Origin: Ornithinibacillus scapharcae TW25
GTDB lineage: Bacteria; Bacillota; Bacilli; Bacillales; Amphibacillaceae
DNA: 64,000 bases
NCBI RefSeq assembly: GCF_000190475.1
Contig: NZ_AEWH01000052.1
Span: 62,001-126,000 of the forward strand
Reading direction: 5' to 3'
The position numbers were made by a program, and so were the translations under genes. Shown here piece by piece: positions 35,189-43,946 of the stretch (positions are counted from its first letter, which is position 1; every line of letters starts with the position of its first letter). The notes under the pieces are model-generated. The model saw only the letters and a list, made by a program, of their open reading frames with translations, was not told the origin of the DNA and did not search any database.

Positions 35189-36442
35189 ATGAGCCAAACT
35201 ATTCAAGATATTGTTGATGACATCCAAAAAAAGTATGGATTAGACCATTATGTATTACATAATCACCACATTTATGCAGAAACAAATGTTTCGAATAAAA
35301 CTGACTATATTTTATCCCTTGAATTCCTACCATCCGAACAGGAAATAAAAGAGGGAGAATATAACCCATCAGGCACAGCCATAATCGATATGAATCTACA
35401 TACAAAAGATTTAAAACAAATTACATTCTTAAACAATGTTTCCAATGCAACAGAAGGCATATTCCCTCAACAAGACATGGACCAAATTATTGATTGGATT
35501 GAAGAAGAGACAGGAATGATGTTCGGGAAACAATTTAAACTAGTACATGAATATGAAAACGAGGTTAGCTTCCAAGCAACGATTGATAATATGGAGGTAG
35601 CCCCAACTGGTGCCATCGATTTAATATTTAACGAGCAAGGCCAGCTGACACAGTTTTCAATTGATGGTATTTTTCCAACTGAAGAAGAAGTCGATTGGGA
35701 GCCTTTTTCCTTAACAACAGAGGATATAATTGATACCATTATGGATCACCTAACATTGGTTGAAACACCAGATGAGGAGAATCAAACGTGGTTAAACCTT
35801 TGGCAGGTTAAAACGTTTTATATCAAGAATGATCGTACGAAATTAATATTACCTGAAAATCTATATCAATTAGATAAGTTCCATCAATTACATATAACCG
35901 TGGAATGGGATAAACCACACCTCGAGACATTTACAACAGAAGATTATGATTTCTCTACTGAGGTTAGTTATGAAGAAGCACTTGAAAACAGAGGCGAACC
36001 AGCCCCAATTACGGAGATAGAATTACAAAATTGCTTAGAGGAAGTTACCAAAGTAGTGAGTAATCTCTTTCCCGATGAATCAGGGAAATGGACCGTAACT
36101 GGTATGTATCCTGAGAAAAACTACATCATATGCGAGCTTATCGGAGAAAAATACCGTTCTATTCAGCGAAAATTAAAGCTCATTATTCAACGAGATAACT
36201 TTACTACCGTTAATTATTGGGATAACAAATTTATACTGGATATGTTTAGACCCTTTAAGGAACCCGAGCAGGCTAAAATTGCTAAGGTGGAAGCATTCGA
36301 AAAGTTACAGAGCAGCATAGAGCTCACCCCTGTTTATGTGAAGGAATCCCATTCAGACACCTATCAACTCTGTGGTAGAATCGTGTGTGATGATGTCGTC
36401 GATGCGGTTTCAGGAGAATTGATAAAAATCTTTGAATTGTAA
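35189..36442 (+). CDS. Uncharacterised protein with PepSY/YcdB-like repeats
   Basis: 417 residues from ATG 35189 (MSQTIQDIVDDIQKKYGL), preferred because AGAGAGGT lies 7 bases upstream. No signal peptide or membrane segment, so cytoplasmic. Acidic throughout. The repeating pattern of helix plus strands (YDFSTEVSYEEALENRG..., then VDAVSGELIKIFEL at the C-terminus, a PepSY-like ending) suggests tandem YcdB/YcdC or PepSY-type modules. Function unknown. It is flanked by a repeat-bearing spacer and by the Mn2+ riboswitch region, and has no operon partner. Confidence 0.75.
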   Translation: MSQTIQDIVDDIQKKYGLDHYVLHNHHIYAETNVSNKTDYILSLEFLPSEQEIKEGEYNPSGTAIIDMNLHTKDLKQITFLNNVSNATEGIFPQQDMDQIIDWIEEETGMMFGKQFKLVHEYENEVSFQATIDNMEVAPTGAIDLIFNEQGQLTQFSIDGIFPTEEEVDWEPFSLTTEDIIDTIMDHLTLVETPDEENQTWLNLWQVKTFYIKNDRTKLILPENLYQLDKFHQLHITVEWDKPHLETFTTEDYDFSTEVSYEEALENRGEPAPITEIELQNCLEEVTKVVSNLFPDESGKWTVTGMYPEKNYIICELIGEKYRSIQRKLKLIIQRDNFTTVNYWDNKFILDMFRPFKEPEQAKIAKVEAFEKLQSSIELTPVYVKESHSDTYQLCGRIVCDDVVDAVSGELIKIFEL

Positions 36443-36539
36443 TACCATAAATTACTTTTAACACGTCTTCGTATAAAACAAGTAAATCGAATCAAACTAT
36501 ACTTAGGTAAGGGCACTCACCCGTTGCAAAGACAAACTA

Positions 36540-36568
36540 TTGACATGAAAACAAAATAATGATTAAAT
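36540..36568 (+). promoter_or_regulatory. Promoter of the terC transcript
   Basis: TTGACA (36540-36545) and TTAAAT (36563-36568) are 17 bases apart and place the start just before the riboswitch. A TATAAT at 36574-36579 is too close to the aptamer to be used. Confidence 0.5.
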
Positions 36569-36582
36569 TAATATATAATTTC

Positions 36583-36708
36583 AAAGGGGAGTAGCTTTAA
36601 CAGTTATGTCGTCATTTCAGAGTATCTTGTATACTCTCGGCATATCTGGCAACTTTACGGTGTTGTTAGCAAGACCTTTGCCGATGTGGTAAAGGTCTAT
36701 CTTTTTTT
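36583..36708 (+). promoter_or_regulatory. yybP-ykoY manganese riboswitch with terminator
   Basis: AAAGGGGAGTAGC at 36583-36595 is the conserved 5' signature of yybP-ykoY RNAs. The GGCAACTTTACGG and GCAAGACCTTTGCC segments supply the second Mn2+-binding loop. The 3' half also forms a terminator (AGACCTTT/AAAGGTCT with a run of seven T, 36672-36708). These riboswitches turn expression on when Mn2+ is high. The downstream gene is TerC/YkoY-like, the usual target, and the linkage supports both calls. Confidence 0.93.
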
Positions 36709-36750
36709 AGGGGCCTTTACCATGTCAAATGGGGAAAGCCTCTATTTTTT
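36709..36750 (+). terminator. Second terminator-like hairpin downstream of the Mn2+ riboswitch
   Basis: A stem of about 13 pairs with two mismatches (36709-36721 with 36730-36742) is followed by TATTTTTTAT. It lies only a few bases after the first terminator and before terC. Confidence 0.6.
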
Positions 36751-36817
36751 ATGGCAAATTGCCTTATTTAATAGCCTGGCTAACGTCAATTTTTCAAATT
36801 TGAAGGGAGAAAAATGA

Positions 36818-37597
36818 ATGGAATCAATTTGGTTAGAGTATGCCTGGACCCTATTAATCCTTATTGGGTTGGAAGGTATCTTGTCTGCTGACAACGCGCT
36901 TGTCCTAGCAGTTATTGCAAAGCACTTGCCTGAAGATCAGAAAAAGAGAGCAATAAATTACGGTATTTTAATGGCCTTTGCTTTCCGCTTCGCCGCACTA
37001 TTTGCTATTTCGTTTATTGCTAATGTATGGCAGGTTCAAGCAATCGGTGCTGCATATTTAATTTATTTAGGATTGAAACATGTCATCCAAGACACCTTTG
37101 GCTCTAAGAAGGGCGATAAAGATGAGTTAGAGGAAGAATCTGCTGGTAAAGGGTTCTGGCCAACAGTTGCTAAGATTGGTTTAGCTGACTTAGCCTTTGC
37201 AATTGACTCTATCTTAGCTGCAGTTGCGCTTGCAATCGTATTACCTGAAACAGGTCTAGGTCACTTTGGTGGAATGGATACAGGTCAATTCTTCATTGTA
37301 GTTCTTGCTGGTATTGCCGGATTAGTTTTAATTAAATTCGCTGCTGGTTGGTTTGTTACATTATTAGATAAAAGACCTGGACTTGAAACCACAGCTTATT
37401 TAATTGTTGCTTGGGTTGGGGTTAAGCTTGCTGTTATTACCCTAAGTCATGATAAAGTAAATATCTTACCACATGACTTCCCACATAGTACTGGTTGGAC
37501 AGTTGCATTCTGGGTAGTATTATTAGGAATTGCTGTAATCGGATGGTTTGCATCTGGTAAAACAGGAAACAAAGATCAAGAAGGTTCATCTTCTTAA
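36818..37597 (+). CDS. TerC family membrane protein, manganese exporter (YkoY-like)
   Basis: 259 residues with seven helices. TerC patterns include LIGLEGILSADNALVLAVIAKHLP with the conserved acidic pair E/D in the membrane, FRFAALFAISFIANVW, and GLADLAFAIDSILAAVAL with the second acidic motif. TerC/YkoY proteins metallate or export Mn2+ during exoenzyme maturation and protect against excess Mn2+. AAGGGAG lies 8 bases before the ATG. Control by the upstream Mn2+ riboswitch matches this role. It converges with the ribonucleotide reductase operon across a shared terminator. Confidence 0.93.
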   Translation: MESIWLEYAWTLLILIGLEGILSADNALVLAVIAKHLPEDQKKRAINYGILMAFAFRFAALFAISFIANVWQVQAIGAAYLIYLGLKHVIQDTFGSKKGDKDELEEESAGKGFWPTVAKIGLADLAFAIDSILAAVALAIVLPETGLGHFGGMDTGQFFIVVLAGIAGLVLIKFAAGWFVTLLDKRPGLETTAYLIVAWVGVKLAVITLSHDKVNILPHDFPHSTGWTVAFWVVLLGIAVIGWFASGKTGNKDQEGSSS

Positions 37598-37606
37598 ATA
37601 TTCACT

Positions 37607-37642
37607 AAAATATCCGAACTAGTTCTCTAGTTCGGATATTTT
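37607..37642. terminator. Strong bidirectional terminator between terC and nrdB
   Basis: A perfect 16-bp stem (37607-37622 with 37627-37642) with a 4-base loop, T-rich on both ends, serves the two convergent genes. Confidence 0.9.
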
Positions 37643-37649
37643 TATTTAC

Positions 37650-38660
37650 CTATAAATCATCAAACCCATTCAAGTCACTAGTCTTCGTATATTGTCTTGA
37701 TTTCTGTTCAAAGAAGTCTGTCTTCGTGCCATCTATATTATCCACATATGCTCGAATCCATTTCATTGGATTTTCCACATTTTCCGGATAAATTTCACTT
37801 AAACCGAGTAAGCGAAGCATTTTATTAGCACGGTACTTAATGTAGCCAGACATCTCCTCTAAATCTATTCCTTCCACATCTTCTAGAACGTAGCTAGACC
37901 ATTCAATTTCCAAATCTACAGCCATGCTAAACTCGTTATAAACCCAGTCGATAAATGTTTCTGTATTATAATCAGGATATTCCGCTAACGTAGCACGAAA
38001 AAGTTCTGAAATAAATCGGCCATGTTCTAGCTCATCTCGATTAATATAACTAATCATGGTAGAGGTCCCAACCATCTTGTTATCTCTTGCTAGGTTATAG
38101 AAAAATGCAAATCCCGAATAAAAGAATAGCCCCTCTAGCAATGACGTATAAACTAATGTTTTCAAGATATTCTCGATGGATGGTTCCTCCACGAACTGAT
38201 TATATCCTTCAATTAATCGCTTATTTCTCTTCAAAAGTATCGGGTCTGTTCTCCCTAATTGAAATGCTTCATTCTGCTCTTTTAAAGAAACAACTGAAGA
38301 TAACACATAAGAATAGCTTTCATTATGTACAGCTTCCTGCTGCGCAATAACAGCCATAATGGATTGAACAGAAGAATCTGTTGCGTACAACGATAGTAGC
38401 AATGCCGTTCTAGTTTGTGGTGCATCAAGTGTTGATAATAAGCCTATAATTTTCAAATACGCATTCTGCTCTTCTTCTGTTAGCATATCAAACTGTTTCA
38501 CATCGGATGACATGTTGATTTCATCTGCTTGCCAGTAATTACCCACTAGCCGCTTATACATCTTATACCAGTGAGGATACTTAATATCATTCCAATTTAA
38601 TATCCCACTTGATTCGCCACCAAATATCTTTGTTGATTTATTTGGAAAACTAGGTTCCAT
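37650..38660 (-). CDS. nrdB: Class I ribonucleotide reductase small (beta) subunit
   Basis: 336 residues from the ATG at 38658-38660, which has AAAAAGG 8 bases upstream; a GTG at 38693 is an alternative that would overlap the flavodoxin gene. Di-metal ligands of the ferritin-like fold are seen in NYWQADEINMSSD, QQEAVHNESYSYVL (with the candidate radical Tyr) and RDELEHGRFISELF. It generates the radical for the alpha subunit encoded upstream. Last gene of the nrdA-flavodoxin-nrdB operon. Whether it uses Fe or Mn cannot be read from sequence; the flavodoxin neighbour and nearby Mn2+-controlled terC are suggestive only. Confidence 0.93.
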   Translation of the reverse strand: MEPSFPNKSTKIFGGESSGILNWNDIKYPHWYKMYKRLVGNYWQADEINMSSDVKQFDMLTEEEQNAYLKIIGLLSTLDAPQTRTALLLSLYATDSSVQSIMAVIAQQEAVHNESYSYVLSSVVSLKEQNEAFQLGRTDPILLKRNKRLIEGYNQFVEEPSIENILKTLVYTSLLEGLFFYSGFAFFYNLARDNKMVGTSTMISYINRDELEHGRFISELFRATLAEYPDYNTETFIDWVYNEFSMAVDLEIEWSSYVLEDVEGIDLEEMSGYIKYRANKMLRLLGLSEIYPENVENPMKWIRAYVDNIDGTKTDFFEQKSRQYTKTSDLNGFDDL

Positions 38661-38673
38661 TGTTTTTGCCTTT

Positions 38674-39111
38674 TTAAGCAATGTGACGGACACGTTCCAT
38701 TACCCCTCTCAACCAATAATCAATAAGTTGTTCCTGTGAACCCCTCGGTGATTGCTCAATTTTCAACCCACTCCATTTACTATTGAAAAAGTTTACTAGT
38801 CTGTCTACCGCTCCACAATAATAGCCAAATTGTGTATCACCAGTACCAAATACGGCAATATTATTAGGCTTGTAGCCTATTTCCAAAATAAAGTCTTTTA
38901 CCTCATCCGGCGTCCGGCCGTTTTCCCATGTAAAGGTACCGAGAAACACAATATCATAGCCTGATGGATCTATCGGCGCATCAATACCGATGCGGTGCAT
39001 ATCAACTGAACACCCTCTTGAAATAAGCCTTTCCTGAATGAACTCCGCAACTTCCTGTGTATTTCCACTATATGATAAATAAGCAATAGCTACCTTCAAC
39101 TCTGACACCAC
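38674..39111 (-). CDS. Flavodoxin within the ribonucleotide reductase operon (NrdI-like role)
   Basis: 145 residues. An N-terminal FMN phosphate loop (AIAYLSYSGNTQEVAEFIQERL, about 7-28), LGTFTWENGRTPDE (50s/60s loop) and FGTGDTQFGYYCGAVDRL (90s loop) define a short-chain flavodoxin. NrdI proteins, which activate Mn-dependent class Ib reductases, are also flavodoxins but differ in these loops, so this is an NrdI-like or electron-donor function by position only. Its GTG start lies inside the end of nrdA (16-base overlap). Confidence 0.87.
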   Translation of the reverse strand: MVSELKVAIAYLSYSGNTQEVAEFIQERLISRGCSVDMHRIGIDAPIDPSGYDIVFLGTFTWENGRTPDEVKDFILEIGYKPNNIAVFGTGDTQFGYYCGAVDRLVNFFNSKWSGLKIEQSPRGSQEQLIDYWLRGVMERVRHIA

Positions 39112-41315
39112 TCACATTCTTCCACGTCATTCGAGGTGGAACGAACGTAGTAAGTAGTTTTCAAGCCTTCCTTCCAAGCTTGAAGATGTAAATCCAGTAA
39201 AACAGAGGCACGAATCGTGTTTGGAACATAAAAATTAAAGGAAATACTTTGATCGATGTGCTTTTGTCGAACAGCATTTTGCTTAACGGACCATCGTTGA
39301 TCAACAATATAAGCAGACCTACGGTATATATCATACGTATGATGATCTAGGTCTGGTGCTGTTGTCGGGATTTTAAAGTCTTTTTTCTCTTCATGATAAA
39401 AAGGTTTAAAAACTGGATCGACACTAGCAGAAGAACCAGCGATCATGGCCGTTGTAGAGTTCGGTGCGACCGCCATGAGATAACCGTTACGAATCCCATT
39501 TTCCATCACAGCTTCCTTTAACTCCTTCCAGCTCTCACCCGTATACTCCTTCTCTTCAAAATATTTCCCTGTACTCCACTTACTTCCTTCAAAAACCGGA
39601 TAATATCCCTTTTCCTTACTTAATTCCATGCTGCTTTTAATTGTGAAATAGGCTATTTTCTCATAAAGCTCATCTGCATACTGTACGGCTTCCTCAGATT
39701 CCCAATGAATGTTTTTCGTAGCCAACAAATGATGCCATCCAAACGTTCCGAGTCCTATTGCACGATATTTTTGATTGGTAATTTGTGTTTGAATCAGTGG
39801 TAATGTATTAATATCGATAACATTATCTAGCATCCGTACTTGAATTTTTATCAATCGTTCTAATACATTATCTGGTACAGCCTTCCCTAGATTGATAGAG
39901 CTTAGGTTACATACGACAAAATCACCTGGTTTATACTTCTTCATCATCACTCCGTTTTCATCCATGTACTCTTCTAGAAACTCAGTTGGTGATTGGTTTT
40001 GCGTAATCTCCGTACATAAATTCGAGCAATAGATGACTCCTGCATGGTGATTACTATTTTGTCTATTCACTTCATCACGATAAAACATAAAAGGGGTACC
40101 TGATTCCAGCTGAGACTTCATAATGCGCTTCATAATTTCAATTGCAGGGACTTTCTTTTTCGATAGTCGTTCACAGCCGACACATTCAACATATTTTTCC
40201 CGCCATGAGCCACTTCCCTTTTTTTCGTCATAATAGTCTTCTAAAGAATATCCCATCACTTCTCGAACCTCATGTGGATCAAACAGATACCAATCTCCTC
40301 TAGACTCTACTTGCTCCATGAATAAGTCTGGTAAACAAACCCCTGTGAAAATATCATGGGCACGCATCCGGTCATCTCCATTATTAAGTTTTAAGTCTAA
40401 AAAGGACTCAATGTCTTTATGCCAAACATCAAGATAAACCGCAATTGCACCTTTTCGAGTTCCAAGCTGGTCAACACTTACAGCCGTATTATTTAGCTGC
40501 TTAATCCATGGAACTACCCCACTAGACATCCCTTTAAAGCCCTTAATAGCGCTCCCTCTCGCTCGAACCTTCCCCATATAGACTCCGATACCGCCTCCAT
40601 TTTTTGATAGCTTCGCAATATCCGTGTTGCTATCGTAAATGGATTGTAAGCTATCGTCTACCGTGTCAATAAAGCAACTCGATAGCTGTCCATGAGTTTT
40701 CCCTGCATTGGTCAGTGTAGGAGTAGCAACCGTCATATATAGATTACTTAATGCCCAGTAAGCTTCCAACACCAAATCTAATCTCTCCATCGGGTTCTCA
40801 TCCTGCATTAGATACATCGCAATAATCATCCATCGTTCCTGCGGTAATTCATAAACACTTTTTTCATGATCTGTTGCTAAATATCGGTTGGCTAACGTAT
40901 ATAATCCTAAATATGTAAAGTAAAAGTCCTTCTTTGGGTCAATCTTTTCGGCAAGGAATGCTATTTCCTCTTTGTTGTACTTTTCAAGTATGGCCGGGGT
41001 ATAAATCCCTTCCTCTGTTAAATGCTCGATTAAGTGATAAAAGTCACCATATCTCTTTGATAAATGATACTTACGATTATTTGCTGCTTGATAATACAGA
41101 CTATGCAATAAAAAACGACTAGCAGCGAACGTCCAGTCAGGATTGGCCTCATCTATATTTTCCAATGCTCTTTTAGCTAGTAGATCCAATGCTCTTATAG
41201 TAGATATACCTGCTGGGAGCTCCACATGTAGGTCATTAGAATCTACATGCAGACCATCCAGAGCCTCCTCAATTATCTGAGTGATGCCTTCTTTTGTTGT
41301 TATTTCAGTTACCAT
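39096..41315 (-). CDS. nrdA: Class I ribonucleotide reductase large (alpha) subunit
   Basis: 739 residues. Active-site features: TPTLTNAGKTHGQLSSCF (first redox Cys), VVCNLSSINLGK (radical-site region and second Cys), the NCxE-like NLCTEITQN block, VAPNSTTAMIAGSSASVDP with the substrate loop, and a C-terminal CEWC thiol shuttle pair. A full N-terminal ATP-cone is not evident, suggesting reduced activity-site control. Converts ribonucleoside diphosphates to deoxy forms. First gene of the operon, behind an adenosylcobalamin riboswitch and two NrdR boxes. Confidence 0.94.
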   Translation of the reverse strand: MVTEITTKEGITQIIEEALDGLHVDSNDLHVELPAGISTIRALDLLAKRALENIDEANPDWTFAASRFLLHSLYYQAANNRKYHLSKRYGDFYHLIEHLTEEGIYTPAILEKYNKEEIAFLAEKIDPKKDFYFTYLGLYTLANRYLATDHEKSVYELPQERWMIIAMYLMQDENPMERLDLVLEAYWALSNLYMTVATPTLTNAGKTHGQLSSCFIDTVDDSLQSIYDSNTDIAKLSKNGGGIGVYMGKVRARGSAIKGFKGMSSGVVPWIKQLNNTAVSVDQLGTRKGAIAVYLDVWHKDIESFLDLKLNNGDDRMRAHDIFTGVCLPDLFMEQVESRGDWYLFDPHEVREVMGYSLEDYYDEKKGSGSWREKYVECVGCERLSKKKVPAIEIMKRIMKSQLESGTPFMFYRDEVNRQNSNHHAGVIYCSNLCTEITQNQSPTEFLEEYMDENGVMMKKYKPGDFVVCNLSSINLGKAVPDNVLERLIKIQVRMLDNVIDINTLPLIQTQITNQKYRAIGLGTFGWHHLLATKNIHWESEEAVQYADELYEKIAYFTIKSSMELSKEKGYYPVFEGSKWSTGKYFEEKEYTGESWKELKEAVMENGIRNGYLMAVAPNSTTAMIAGSSASVDPVFKPFYHEEKKDFKIPTTAPDLDHHTYDIYRRSAYIVDQRWSVKQNAVRQKHIDQSISFNFYVPNTIRASVLLDLHLQAWKEGLKTTYYVRSTSNDVEECEWCQS

Positions 41316-41412
41316 ATGTAATTCCTCCTATATTGTTTATCAGAAAAACTTTGATTCAGCCACCCTTTTGCGAATGTTTCTTCTTCCTATCTATCAAGAA
41401 TGCTAAAATAAT

Positions 41413-41439
41413 AAAAAACGCCCATCCTAGGGATGAGCG
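41413..41439 (-). terminator. Riboswitch-controlled terminator in the nrd leader
   Basis: In the minus-strand RNA a 9-bp stem (41431-41439 with 41419-41427, one G-U, CUA loop) is followed by six U (complement of 41413-41418). It lies between the B12 aptamer and nrdA, the normal place for an expression platform. Confidence 0.85.
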
Positions 41440-41530
41440 GGCATGTGAAAACGATAGAAATTATTCAATAATGTATGTAATAACTCCATCGTTTCATGCT
41501 CTTTCAACCCGAAGAATTATGAAACTTTAA

Positions 41531-41690
41531 GTAATGGCAGGTCTCCTGGCTTGTGCTTCAATCTACTAGAGTCCTTCCCATATCAGTTACTTGACACAGT
41601 GGATTTCTCGTTCGTCTACACTTACAGTTGCGGGGACAGCTTCAGAACTTCACTGAATTCCCTTTTCAGACAAATACATGTCACCATTAC
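41531..41690 (-). promoter_or_regulatory. Adenosylcobalamin riboswitch upstream of nrdA
   Basis: On the minus strand the conserved B12 aptamer blocks appear in order: GTAATGG (P1 left), GCTGTCCCCGCAACTGTAA, and GCCAGGAGACCTGCC followed by CCATTAC (P1 right). Length and block order fit the AdoCbl class. High AdoCbl should favour the downstream terminator and shut off the B12-independent reductase, a known scheme in bacteria that also have a B12-dependent class II enzyme. Confidence 0.95.
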
Positions 41691-41695
41691 TCGCG

Positions 41696-41711
41696 GCACT
41701 ATATATAGTAT
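41696..41711. promoter_or_regulatory. NrdR box 1 (promoter-proximal)
   Basis: The minus strand reads ATACTATATATAGTGC, 14 of 16 matches to the NrdR consensus ACACWATATATWGTGT. It overlaps the likely -10 region of the nrd leader transcript. Confidence 0.7.
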
Positions 41712-41726
41712 TTAGTTTTAATTCAA

Positions 41727-41742
41727 TCACAATATATTGTAT
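41727..41742. promoter_or_regulatory. NrdR box 2 (upstream)
   Basis: The minus strand reads ATACAATATATTGTGA, 14 of 16 matches to the NrdR consensus. It is exactly 31 bases from box 1, the three-turn spacing seen in NrdR-controlled promoters, and covers the -35 region (TTGTGA). Confidence 0.72.
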
Positions 41743-41850
41743 TAATAGACTATCATAGATTACTAGACTTTGCAATCGAAATTAAAATTAGTCATCTAAA
41801 ATCCTGCTAATTCGGGTAAAATAGGATTAATAATATAAGGGGTGACACTC

Positions 41851-42582
41851 GTGCAGGAAATTATGAAGATGATTCAATCATCCGCATATACTACTATCTT
41901 TACAGGGGCAGGTATGTCTACGGAGAGTGGACTACCAGATTTCCGTTCGAAAAATAGAGGTTTGTGGACGAAGTTTAATCCAGATGAACTAGCAAATGTA
42001 GTTGCCTTGGAAAATAACTTTGAAGAGTTTTCCGAGTTCTATCAGTACCGTCTAAGGGAAATAGATAAGTATCAACCACACGAAGGCCATCTCATCCTTG
42101 GTCAATGGGAAAAACGTGGCATTATTCGAGGTATCATCACGCAAAATGTTGATGGTTTTCATCATGATGCAGGAAATCAAAATGTAATGGAGCTCCACGG
42201 TACATTTCGAAAGTTTTATTGCAATCGTTGTAAAAGAGAACACGATCGAGAAGCTTATCTGAGTGGTAATAACAAATGTGAGTATTGCGATGGACCAGTT
42301 CGACCGGGAATCGTCCTTTTCGGTGAGATGTTACCGGAGGATGTATTTTACAAAGCTGAAATTGAGACCCGCAGGTCCGATTTATTAATCGTCCTAGGAT
42401 CATCCTTAACCGTAACTCCTGCCAATATGTTTCCAATGATTGCAAAGGAGCAAGGTGCGAAACTTATCATTGTTAACCGTGAGGATACACCAATGGATAT
42501 TTATGCGGATTATATTGTGCAGGATAAAAGTATAAGAGAGTTTTTGATTGAAGTTGATCAAGAATTAAAGGGCAGATGTTGA
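41851..42582 (+). CDS. Sirtuin NAD-dependent protein deacylase (CobB/SrtN type)
   Basis: 243 residues from GTG 41851, chosen for AAGGGGTG 6 bases upstream. Sirtuin motifs: FTGAGMSTESGLPDFRS (NAD-binding), ITQNVDGFHHDAG, catalytic His in ELHGTF, a zinc ribbon (CNRC...CEYC), RPGIVLFGEMLP and GSSLTVTPANMFP. It removes acyl groups from lysines, for example on acetyl-CoA synthetase or chromosomal proteins. Single gene, divergent from the nrd operon, ending at a 17-bp terminator. Confidence 0.93.
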   Translation: MQEIMKMIQSSAYTTIFTGAGMSTESGLPDFRSKNRGLWTKFNPDELANVVALENNFEEFSEFYQYRLREIDKYQPHEGHLILGQWEKRGIIRGIITQNVDGFHHDAGNQNVMELHGTFRKFYCNRCKREHDREAYLSGNNKCEYCDGPVRPGIVLFGEMLPEDVFYKAEIETRRSDLLIVLGSSLTVTPANMFPMIAKEQGAKLIIVNREDTPMDIYADYIVQDKSIREFLIEVDQELKGRC

Positions 42583-42583
42583 G

Positions 42584-42626
42584 AAATACAAAAGCGTGTT
42601 CTGTGAAGAAACACGCTTTTGTATTT
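42584..42626. terminator. Bidirectional terminator after the sirtuin gene
   Basis: A perfect 17-bp stem (42584-42600 with 42610-42626) with A-rich and T-rich ends serves both the sirtuin and the converging SEDS gene. Confidence 0.9.
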
Positions 42627-42629
42627 ACA

Positions 42630-43946
42630 TTATTTCACTACTATTGTTGGTTCTATAATGTCTTTTCGACGATAAACGTTTAATACAAGCCCCAGTACAA
42701 TAGAATAGATTACCAGATAACTAGTACCATAACTAATAATTGGAATAGGAACTCCTACTATTGGGATTATTCCTAAGCCCATTAATATATTCCAAAGTGT
42801 AGGAACAATAAATAGAGCAGCTCCACCTATTACTATCAGTCTCCCGAACAAATCCTTTGTTTTAAATGCGTTAGCCGAAATACGGAAAATAAACATCAAA
42901 AGTAATATACATAACGCTATACCGAATGCCCAACCTAACGTATAAATCAGATAAGGGAATACTAAATCAGTATGAGTAGCGGGGAGCGTCATAAGCTGTG
43001 ATTCAAATCCATTACCGAACCACCCTGCATTAGAAAGGACATCCTTAAGTGCAATATAAATATACCCACCATCTGGGTCACTTTCGGGACTTAAGAAGTA
43101 GGCCAATCTTGAATGGAATACATTTCGAAATAGCGGCAAAACAACTGTCACTAATAGTAAAACTCCACCTATTACATTCCATAAAAACATCTTAAGTGCT
43201 AGCTGTTTTTGAACACTACTAAATGCAAACATTGTGAGAATACAGATAAAATAAATCAAAGCAGACATCATACTTGGAACAACCATATAAATAATAATTG
43301 GTACCCAAAATAGGAAAACGAGTGCCAATTGTTTTATCCAATGATCATATTTATTAATATTTCTCAATAACCCAGCCCAAGCAAGGAAAAATAGACATAA
43401 TGTTATAATGGTTACATCCGAAAATATTCCAAAGACCGAAATCCACCTTTGTGTACCGTTCACATTATAACCAAAAAATGCCGTATAAAGATGTAGTAAT
43501 ATAGCTAACCCATAAAAACCAAAGCTATAACGGTTTAGTTTACGATAATCAAAGAACAATATGCCAATCACTACTAAAATAGCAAGTATGTTGCCAATTA
43601 TTTTATTATGGATAAAATGAGTTCCCGCACCGGGGAACCCAGGGATTTCATTAATTAGAGGTAGAAAACCAATTCCAGCAATGATAACAAACATCACAAT
43701 CAGTAGCCAATCCATTTTTGGTTTATGGATACGATTTAAATTATCTCCTAGAGCATATGGATTACCCATTTCTTTCAAAACTTTTTCTTCCATATCCTCT
43801 CCAGTTAATCCATCATTTTGATAAGTTTTACTCAATTCTTGCAGGTGATGATTAAGCTCTTTTCTAATCATACTATGGGCCTCTTTAGATCTTACCCTTG
43901 AAGTTACCTTGTTTAAAAAATCCTCAAATTTATTTGGTGTCACCAT
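42630..43946 (-). CDS. SEDS (FtsW/RodA/SpoVE) protein with N-terminal HAAS-type domain
   Basis: 438 residues. Residues 1-80 form a soluble helical module (KFEDFLNKVTSRVRSKEAHSMIRKELNHHLQEL...EDMEEKVLKEMGNPYALG) like the permease-prefix/HAAS domains that accompany PadR regulators. Ten or so helices of SEDS type follow, with GTQRWI, a large extracellular loop RLAYFLSPESDPDGG, and PATHTDLVFPYLIYTLGWAFG, which holds the catalytic Asp of SEDS peptidoglycan polymerases. It is thus probably a dedicated glycan polymerase. It overlaps the PadR gene by 7 bases and is the last gene of a sigma-PadR-SEDS operon. Confidence 0.9.
   Translation of the reverse strand: MVTPNKFEDFLNKVTSRVRSKEAHSMIRKELNHHLQELSKTYQNDGLTGEDMEEKVLKEMGNPYALGDNLNRIHKPKMDWLLIVMFVIIAGIGFLPLINEIPGFPGAGTHFIHNKIIGNILAILVVIGILFFDYRKLNRYSFGFYGLAILLHLYTAFFGYNVNGTQRWISVFGIFSDVTIITLCLFFLAWAGLLRNINKYDHWIKQLALVFLFWVPIIIYMVVPSMMSALIYFICILTMFAFSSVQKQLALKMFLWNVIGGVLLLVTVVLPLFRNVFHSRLAYFLSPESDPDGGYIYIALKDVLSNAGWFGNGFESQLMTLPATHTDLVFPYLIYTLGWAFGIALCILLLMFIFRISANAFKTKDLFGRLIVIGGAALFIVPTLWNILMGLGIIPIVGVPIPIISYGTSYLVIYSIVLGLVLNVYRRKDIIEPTIVVK

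Noticed and set aside
38660-38693. GTG 38693 as nrdB start
   Set aside because: It would overlap the flavodoxin gene by 20 bases, and the ATG at 38660 has a closer AAAAAGG; kept as an alternative only.
41294-41530. 78-codon plus-strand frame in the nrd leader
   Set aside because: It is the antisense of the B12 riboswitch expression platform and the nrdA start.
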